From NCBI GenBank assembly GCA_964611585.1, contig CAZTAK010000005.1, positions 4,710 to 68,709 of the forward strand: DNA of 64,000 bases, in the 5' to 3' direction. Made by a program: the position numbers and the translations under genes. Source of the stretch: CAZTAK01 sp964611585. GTDB lineage: Bacteria > Pseudomonadota > Alphaproteobacteria > SHVP01. Under the pieces are notes generated by a model. It did not search any database. It saw only the letters and a list, made by a program, of their open reading frames with translations, and was not told the DNA's origin. This document shows positions 58,116 to 64,000 of this stretch, piece after piece (the first letter of the stretch is position 1; every line of letters begins with the position of its first letter).

Positions 58116-59826
58116 ACGCGACACCCGTGGCCAGAACTTCTTCGAACTGGATCGGAACCTGCACCTGTTGTTGGCGGGCATCGATCCCGACGCGGCCGAA
58201 ACGTGGCGCGATCAGTTGGCCGATTTCGGCGCCTGGGTCGGCGGCGAGGTCGACGAAGAGGCGGATTACACCGACCGTCACGGGGCGCCGGTCCTCGAAA
58301 GCCATGACCGCGACGGTGACTTGGTCAATCACATCCGCCTCAATCCCTATTGGGAAAAGGTCGAGCGCGAAGTCTACCGGCGTGGAGTTGTCAGCCTCAA
58401 TTACGGCGAGTCTCCGGCGCCCTACCTGATTACCTTCGCGATGGGGTACATGCTGTCGCAATCGGACGTCTCGTTGCATTGCCCCGTGACGATGACCGGT
58501 GCGGTCGCCTATGTGCTCGACCGCTTCGCGCCCGACGAGGTGCGCCAACGCTATCTTCACAAGCTGACGCGCAGCGACGGCAAGGCGCTCACCGGCGGCA
58601 CCTGGGCGACCGAACTCCACGGCGGCAGCGACGTGGGCGCGACCACCACCGTCGCCCGTAAAGATGGCGACGCTTTCCGGCTTGATGGCCTCAAATGGTT
58701 CACCAGTAACGCCAATGGCGGGCTTGCGATCGCGACCGCGCGGCCCGAAGGGGCGCCCGCCGGGACCAAGGGCCTTGGCCTCTATCTGGTTCCCACCCAT
58801 CTCGACGACGGGTCAGCGAACCCGATGCGTCTCCGCCGCCTCAAGGACAAGCTCGGCACGCGCGGCGTCCCCACCGGCGAAATCGACCTCACCGGCACCT
58901 GGGCGGTAGAAATCGCGCCGCCGCCGCTTGGGTTCAAGCTGATGATGGAGGCGCTCGAATTCAGCCGCATCCATAACGCTATGAGTTCGGCCGGGCTTTC
59001 GCGCCGCGCCTTCCTAGAGGCGGTCAGTTATGTTTCCCACCGTGAAGCGTTCGGCCAGCCGCTGCTCGCCTATCCAATGGTGCGGGACGAACTGCTTAAG
59101 ATGCTGGTCCGGCTCGAAGCCGGCTGCGCCCTTGCCTTCGCCGCGGCGCAATCGTTCGATGCCGCGCACGTGATCGACCTTGGCGACGACGACGGCTCGC
59201 GGGCCTGGATGCGCATGGTGACGGCCCTTGCCAAGTACCAGACCGCGGAAGACGCCAACGTGCTCTGCCGCGCCGCCATCGAGATCATCGGCGGCAACGC
59301 CTATACCTACGACTACGTCACGCCCCGGCTATTGCGCGATGCCCAGGCGCTGACCGTGTGGGAAGGCCCGGCCAACATTCAGGCGCTCGAGGTCTTGCGC
59401 ATGATCGGCAACCGCTATCCCGGGTTCGAGGCATTGTCCGATCGAATTGGCGCGATCACATCGGCGGCGCCGGCCGCGCTCGGCGATGCGGTGGCGGCGG
59501 TGGACGGTGCCTTCGAAGAATGCCGCAGGGCGGTCGATCATCTTCGCGCCGCACCGGGCGACGGGCCAAAGTACGCGCGCAAACTGATGGACCTGATGGC
59601 GCGGGTCCTGGGTGCGGCGATGCTGCTGGACGAAGCGGCCGCCGGCCTTGCCGTTGGCGATGCCCGCAAGGCAATCCTCGCCCGGTATTACATTCAGTTG
59701 CATTTGCCGCACGCACCGCGCCCGTTGATCGACGAGGAGGCCCGGTTTGCCGACGCCCATTTCGAGGCGCTGATCGGTTGCGAGCCGGTCGATTCCGCCG
59801 CGCCACCACAGGCGGATTTGGCATGA
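58105..59826 (+). CDS. Acyl-CoA dehydrogenase-family protein (AidB/ACAD-like)
   Basis: 573 aa, overlapping the MerR gene by 11 bp. It carries the ACAD core: TGGTWATELHGGSDVG (substrate/FAD contact), KWFTSNANGG, and the C-terminal FAD-side TVWEGPANIQALEVLR; about 170 residues are longer than a typical ACAD, like the AidB/FadE-long class. It introduces the C2-C3 double bond in an acyl-CoA. First enzyme of a beta-oxidation operon. Confidence 0.9.
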   Translation: MQYERDTRGQNFFELDRNLHLLLAGIDPDAAETWRDQLADFGAWVGGEVDEEADYTDRHGAPVLESHDRDGDLVNHIRLNPYWEKVEREVYRRGVVSLNYGESPAPYLITFAMGYMLSQSDVSLHCPVTMTGAVAYVLDRFAPDEVRQRYLHKLTRSDGKALTGGTWATELHGGSDVGATTTVARKDGDAFRLDGLKWFTSNANGGLAIATARPEGAPAGTKGLGLYLVPTHLDDGSANPMRLRRLKDKLGTRGVPTGEIDLTGTWAVEIAPPPLGFKLMMEALEFSRIHNAMSSAGLSRRAFLEAVSYVSHREAFGQPLLAYPMVRDELLKMLVRLEAGCALAFAAAQSFDAAHVIDLGDDDGSRAWMRMVTALAKYQTAEDANVLCRAAIEIIGGNAYTYDYVTPRLLRDAQALTVWEGPANIQALEVLRMIGNRYPGFEALSDRIGAITSAAPAALGDAVAAVDGAFEECRRAVDHLRAAPGDGPKYARKLMDLMARVLGAAMLLDEAAAGLAVGDARKAILARYYIQLHLPHAPRPLIDEEARFADAHFEALIGCEPVDSAAPPQADLA

Positions 59827-61835
59827 GCCCTTATCCGCATCTGCTGGCGCCGCTTGACCTCGGTTTTACGGTGCTGCCGAACCGGGTGCTGATGGGCTCG
59901 ATGCACACCGGCCTGGAAGAGGTGAGCGGCGGAGCGGCACGCCTGGCGGCGTTCTATGGCGAACGCGCCCGCGGCTCCGCCGGGCTGATCGTCACCGGCG
60001 GCATCTCTCCCAACGAGGAAGGCCGCACCCGCCCCGACGCGGGGACATTATGCCATGCCGATCAGGTTTCCGATCACCGCCTCATCACCGATGCCGTGCA
60101 CTCAGAGGGCGGCAGGATCGCGATGCAGATTCTTCACGCCGGGCGCTACGGTTATCACCCGGGCGTGGTGGCACCCTCGGCGGTCAAGGCGCCGATCAGT
60201 CCGCTTACGCCGCACGCGATGACTGAAGCCGAGATCGAAAAAACGATCGAGGACTTTGTCGTCTGCGCTGCGCTTGCCCGCGAGGCCGGTTATGACGGGG
60301 TCGAAGTGATGGGGTCGGAAGGCTACCTCATCAACGAATTCATTGCGCTCCGCACCAATCACCGCGACGACGGCTGGGGCGGGGATTTCGAGACGCGAAT
60401 CCGGTTTGCCCGCGAGATCGTGCGCCGCACGCGCGAACGCACCGGGCCCGACTTCATCGTCATCTTCCGGTTGTCGATGCTCGATCTCGTCGCGGGCGGC
60501 AGCACTTGGGAGGAAGTGGTTGCACTTGCCCAGGCCATTGAACAGGACGGCGCGACCATCATCAACACCGGTATCGGCTGGCACGAGGCGCGCATTCCCA
60601 CCATCGCCTACATGGTGCCGCGCGCGGCCTGGACCTGGGTGACGGCGCGCCTTCGAGGCGCGGTTTCGGTGCCACTGGTCACGTCCAACCGGATCAACAC
60701 GCCCGAGGTTGCCGAAGAGGTACTGGCGCGCGGCGATGCCGACATGGTGTCGCTGGCGCGTCCGTTCCTGGCCGACGCCGAATTTGTCGCCAAGGCGGCG
60801 GCGGGCCGGGCCGATGAGATCAACACCTGCATCGCCTGCAATCAAGCGTGCCTCGATTTCATTTTTTCCGGCCGCACGGCGAGCTGTCTGGTCAACCCGC
60901 GCGCCTGCAACGAAACCGAATTGCGGATCGAACCGGCGGCGAACCCGAAGCGGATTGCGGTGGTCGGGGCAGGCCCGGCCGGGCTTTCGTTCGCGATCAC
61001 TGCGGCCGAGCGCGGGCACGGTGTGATCCTGTTCGAGCGCGAGCAGGAGATCGGCGGCCAGATGAATCTGGCACGAAGCATTCCCGGCAAGAGCGAATTC
61101 AATGAAACCATCCGGTATTTCCGTACCCAGCTCGATCGCCTCCAGGTGCAGATGCGCTTGGGCGAGGCGGTGACGGCGACTGATCTGGCGGATCAGGGCT
61201 ACGACGAGATTATCGTCGCCGCTGGCGTGCGCCCCCGGCGCTCGGATATTTCGGGCAGTGATGGACCGAATGTTCTCTCCTACCTCGATGTCCTGCGCGG
61301 CCTAAAGCCCGTGGGCGATCGCGTCGCCATCATCGGTGCCGGCGGGATCGGTTTCGACGTCGCGGTTTTTCTTACCCATCGTGAGATGGAACAAGACGAG
61401 TTTCTCGCCGCCTGGGGCGTCGACCGCGACTATGCGGGCTCGGGGGGTCTCGACGGCGGCGGGAGCGAGGCGCTGCCTGCGCACACGGTCACGCTGTTGC
61501 AGCGCAAGACGAGCAAGCCCGGGGCCGGCCTCGGCAAGACCACGGGCTGGATTACCCGGACCAGCCTCAAGCGGGCCGGCGTCAGGATGCTCGCGGGGGT
61601 TCAATACGATAGGATCGACGGCGAGGGTGTCCACATCACGCGCGAAGGAAAACGCGAACTTATCGAGGCCGACACGGTCGTCGTTTGCGCCGGGCAAGAA
61701 CCGGAATCCGCGCTTGCCGCGGCGCTGGAAGGGTTGGGCGAATCGGTTCACCTCATCGGCGGCGCTGATGCCGCGCGGGAACTGGATGCCCAGCGGGCGA
61801 TCGACCAGGGGGCGCGGCTCGCGGCCGCGCTGTAA
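59823..61835 (+). CDS. fadH: 2,4-dienoyl-CoA reductase (FadH-type) NADPH-dependent iron-sulfur flavoprotein
   Basis: 670 aa. N-terminal old-yellow-enzyme barrel (MQILHAGRYGYHPGV; HDGWGG-type DDGWGGDFETR), 4Fe-4S cysteines at C336, C339, C343 and C355, then two FAD/NAD(P) Rossmann motifs (VVGAGPAGLSFAI; AIIGAGGIGFDVAV). Reduces 2,4-dienoyl-CoA from unsaturated fatty acids so that beta-oxidation can go on. ATGA-coupled to the dehydrogenase upstream. Confidence 0.93.
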   Translation: MSPYPHLLAPLDLGFTVLPNRVLMGSMHTGLEEVSGGAARLAAFYGERARGSAGLIVTGGISPNEEGRTRPDAGTLCHADQVSDHRLITDAVHSEGGRIAMQILHAGRYGYHPGVVAPSAVKAPISPLTPHAMTEAEIEKTIEDFVVCAALAREAGYDGVEVMGSEGYLINEFIALRTNHRDDGWGGDFETRIRFAREIVRRTRERTGPDFIVIFRLSMLDLVAGGSTWEEVVALAQAIEQDGATIINTGIGWHEARIPTIAYMVPRAAWTWVTARLRGAVSVPLVTSNRINTPEVAEEVLARGDADMVSLARPFLADAEFVAKAAAGRADEINTCIACNQACLDFIFSGRTASCLVNPRACNETELRIEPAANPKRIAVVGAGPAGLSFAITAAERGHGVILFEREQEIGGQMNLARSIPGKSEFNETIRYFRTQLDRLQVQMRLGEAVTATDLADQGYDEIIVAAGVRPRRSDISGSDGPNVLSYLDVLRGLKPVGDRVAIIGAGGIGFDVAVFLTHREMEQDEFLAAWGVDRDYAGSGGLDGGGSEALPAHTVTLLQRKTSKPGAGLGKTTGWITRTSLKRAGVRMLAGVQYDRIDGEGVHITREGKRELIEADTVVVCAGQEPESALAAALEGLGESVHLIGGADAARELDAQRAIDQGARLAAAL

Positions 61836-61904
61836 CGCGAAACAAATTTGCCCGGCGCACTGTTTTTTCGCGCGCGGGCCGGAAGAAAACGAAAAGGGTT
61901 GGAT

Positions 61905-63044
61905 ATGAAGAACGTCGTCATTGCGGGCTATGCCCGGTCTCCGTTCCATTTCGCCAGGAAAGGGCAGCTCGCCAAAGTGCGGCCTGATGAAATGGCGGCC
62001 CAAGTGATACGCACCCTGATCGAACGCACCGGGGTCGATACGGCCGACATCGAAGACTTGATCATGGGTTGCGCGTTTCCCGAGGGCGAGCAAGGCTTCA
62101 ACGTGGGCCGTATCGTCGGATTTTTGTCCGACCTGCCGCTCAGCGTCGCCGGCACGACGGTCAACCGCTTCTGTGGCTCGTCGATGCAGTCGATTCACAT
62201 GGCGGCCGGCGCCATCCAGATGAACGCGGGCGAGGCGTTCGTGTGCGCGGGCATCGAATCGATGACCCGCGTGCCGATGGCGGGTTTCAATCCCTCGCCC
62301 CATCCCGGCCTCTATGAACGCTGGCCGGACGTCTACATCTCGATGGGCCAGACCGCTGAGATCCTTGCACAGAAGTATGAAATCTCCCGTGCCGAACAGC
62401 AGGACCTCACCGTGCTGAGCCACGAACGCGCCGCGAACGCGCGCGAATCCGGCAAACTCAAAGACGAGATTGTGGTGATCGAGCAAGGCAACCTGCGCGT
62501 CGAGGAAGACGGCTGCATCCGCCCCGGCACCGACCAGGCTGCGCTCGACGGGCTTGAGCCCGCGTTCGACAAGGATGGTACCGTCACCGCGGGCACGTCC
62601 TCGCCGCTGACCGACGGCGCGTCGGCCGTGCTTGTGTGCAGCGAGGACTATGCGAACGATCATGGCTTCGAAGCGCTGGCGCGCATCAAGGGCATCGGCG
62701 TCTTCGGCTGCGCCCCTGAGACCATGGGACTCGGTCCGGTCGGCGCCAGCAAGAAGGCGCTCGAACGCGCCGGCCTCGACATGAAGGACATGGACGTAAT
62801 CGAACTCAACGAGGCGTTTGCGTCGCAGGTGCTGGCGGTGGCCAGAGAGACCGGTTTGGACTTCGAGAAAACGAATCTGGACGGCGGCGCGCTTGCGCTG
62901 GGACATCCGCTGGGGGCCACCGGGGCGCGCATCACCGGCAAGGCCGCCAGCCTGTTGAAGCGCGAGGGCGGCAAGTACGCGCTCGCAACCCAGTGCATCG
63001 GCGGCGGCCAAGGCATCGCCACTGTGCTTGAGGCGGCACGATGA
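61905..63044 (+). CDS. Acetyl-CoA acyltransferase (thiolase)
   Basis: 379 aa from ATG 61905. Nucleophile C90 in NRFCGSSMQSIH, GHPLGATGAR with the active-site His, and the C-terminal CIGGGQG with the second Cys. Cleaves 3-ketoacyl-CoA to acetyl-CoA. FadA-like; 69 bp after fadH and ATGA-coupled to the next gene. Confidence 0.94.
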   Translation: MKNVVIAGYARSPFHFARKGQLAKVRPDEMAAQVIRTLIERTGVDTADIEDLIMGCAFPEGEQGFNVGRIVGFLSDLPLSVAGTTVNRFCGSSMQSIHMAAGAIQMNAGEAFVCAGIESMTRVPMAGFNPSPHPGLYERWPDVYISMGQTAEILAQKYEISRAEQQDLTVLSHERAANARESGKLKDEIVVIEQGNLRVEEDGCIRPGTDQAALDGLEPAFDKDGTVTAGTSSPLTDGASAVLVCSEDYANDHGFEALARIKGIGVFGCAPETMGLGPVGASKKALERAGLDMKDMDVIELNEAFASQVLAVARETGLDFEKTNLDGGALALGHPLGATGARITGKAASLLKREGGKYALATQCIGGGQGIATVLEAAR

Positions 63045-64000
63045 GCGGAATCGAAAAAGTCGGCGTCGTTGGCGCCGGCGTCATGGGGGCGGCGATCGCG
63101 GCCCATGCAGCCAATGCGGGCGTGCCCGTCGTGCTGCTCGACATCGTGCCGAAGGATGGCGCGAACCGGAACGCGCTGGCCGAAGGGGCAGTCGCGGCGA
63201 TGATGAAACAAAGCCCGGCGCCGTTCATGCACCGGCGCAACGCCAAACGTATTACTTGCGGCAATCTTGAAGACGACCTTGATCTCTTTTCCGAGTGCGA
63301 CTGGATCGTCGAGGCGATTGTCGAGAACCCTGCGATCAAGCAGAATCTCTACAAACGCATCGATGGCGTGTGCAAACCGGGATCGATCGTTACGTCGAAC
63401 ACTTCAACCATACCGCTCGCGCGCCTGGTCGAGGGGCTGCCGGATTCGCTCGTGGCCGATTTCGCGATTACTCATTTCTTTAATCCGCCGCGCTACATGC
63501 GGCTTCTGGAAATCGTCGCCGGCCCCAACACCCGCAGCGATGCAATCGACGCGCTGACCCGGTTCGGCGACGAGGTGCTCGGCAAGGAAGTCGTGCCGTG
63601 CAAGGACACACCGGGCTTCATCGCCAACCGGATCGGTATCTATTGGAGTCTGGTGGCGACGGAATCGGCGGCGCAAATGGGACTCACGGTCGAGGAGGCC
63701 GACGCCATCGTCGGCCGGCCGATGGGAATTCCCAAGACCGGCATTTTCGGCCTGATGGACCTCACCGGTATTGATCTCGGGCCCCACGTGGTTGCCAGCA
63801 TGAAGGCGCTGCTGCCGGCGGACGACCCGCTGCAAGAATGGGTCGACGAGGCCTCGCCGCTCAGCCAGCTCATCCAGCGCATGATCGCCGACGGTTATAC
63901 CGGGCGCAAAGGCAAGGGTGGGTTTTATAGGCTCGTGCGCGACGGCGAAAAGAAGACCAAAGAGGCGCGCGATCTCGTTTCCGGCGAATTCCGCGCAACC
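63041..64000 (+). CDS. 3-hydroxyacyl-CoA dehydrogenase (FadB/Hcd-like), runs off the window
   Basis: At least 320 codons with no stop before base 64000. NAD-binding loop GVVGAGVMGAAIAAHA at the N-terminus, catalytic His in ITHFFNPPRYMRLLEIV, and a second helical domain CKDTPGFIANRIGIY. No crotonase domain is seen at the front, so if the protein is a FadB-type fusion the hydratase would be C-terminal and outside the window; the opening resembles bacterial long HAD proteins. ATG overlaps the thiolase stop. Confidence 0.92.
   Translation, partial: MSGIEKVGVVGAGVMGAAIAAHAANAGVPVVLLDIVPKDGANRNALAEGAVAAMMKQSPAPFMHRRNAKRITCGNLEDDLDLFSECDWIVEAIVENPAIKQNLYKRIDGVCKPGSIVTSNTSTIPLARLVEGLPDSLVADFAITHFFNPPRYMRLLEIVAGPNTRSDAIDALTRFGDEVLGKEVVPCKDTPGFIANRIGIYWSLVATESAAQMGLTVEEADAIVGRPMGIPKTGIFGLMDLTGIDLGPHVVASMKALLPADDPLQEWVDEASPLSQLIQRMIADGYTGRKGKGGFYRLVRDGEKKTKEARDLVSGEFRAT

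Overview
The window is high-GC DNA (about two-thirds G+C by eye) with densely packed genes, many coupled through ATGA stop/start overlaps. The gene content points to an alphaproteobacterium, probably of the Rhodospirillales/Rhizobiales type: a DUF1127 protein, an alphaproteobacterial TIGR02186-type exported protein beside a TauE/SafE permease, a MerR-controlled acyl-CoA dehydrogenase cluster, and many SDR, VOC and dipeptide-binding proteins. Two runs of exactly 100 N (11487-11586 and 29941-30040) are scaffold gaps of nominal size, so this is a draft or metagenome assembly. I see no rRNA, tRNA, CRISPR array, transposase or phage gene.

Region by region. (1) 0.5-6.8 kb: two copper-handling proteins (SCO1/SenC and PCuAC), then an RND efflux pair whose periplasmic adaptor carries four EF-hand-like loops. 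(2) 7-14.4 kb: an exported protein, a ThDP enzyme with a LysR regulator, an SDR broken by a gap, and an ABC exporter (ATPase plus two permeases). (3) 14.4-21.2 kb: VOC, GST and NIPSNAP genes on the minus strand with a decayed GST tail, facing a tightly coupled plus-strand operon of polysaccharide deacetylase, a 132-aa protein starting MCGLCG, a CobW GTPase, an amidase and a two-domain VOC protein. (4) 21.3-24.5 kb: a complete phage-shock locus with divergent pspF, a candidate sigma-54 promoter and a phased triple repeat as likely enhancer. (5) 25.3-28.3 kb: an Lrp-type regulator divergent from a homodimeric 2-oxoacid dehydrogenase E1/transketolase-like enzyme, ending in two palindromic repeat elements.

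(6) 28.4-51 kb is a catabolic accessory region. It has three family-5 peptide-type substrate-binding proteins without permeases, three VOC paralogues, several SDRs, two Asp/Glu-racemase-fold enzymes with replaced catalytic cysteines, an amidohydrolase, an isochorismatase-type hydrolase, an acyl-CoA synthetase, indolepyruvate oxidoreductase subunits and an FAD-linked oxidase. It is also where genes are breaking: an SDR disrupted by a perfect 80-bp tandem duplication, a DOPA-dioxygenase-like gene and a methyltransferase each with an in-frame TAG, an SDR stump, and a UbiD-like remnant with both a TAG and a frameshift.

(7) 51.7-57.5 kb is a thiol/sulfur module: a ScsB/DsbD-like reductase, a TlpA-like thioredoxin, TIGR02186, TauE/SafE, and an ArsR regulator with two cysteines spaced as in persulfide sensors. 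(8) 57.7-64 kb is a fatty-acid or branched-chain acyl-CoA degradation operon under a MerR (LiuR-like) regulator with a perfect palindromic operator in its promoter: acyl-CoA dehydrogenase, 2,4-dienoyl-CoA reductase, thiolase and 3-hydroxyacyl-CoA dehydrogenase, the last running off the window.

The least familiar coherent system is the five-gene coupled deacetylase/MCGLCG/CobW/amidase/VOC operon. The most striking raw sequence signals are the cluster of broken genes at 36-46 kb and the repeat pair whose outer ends supply the stop codons of two convergent genes.
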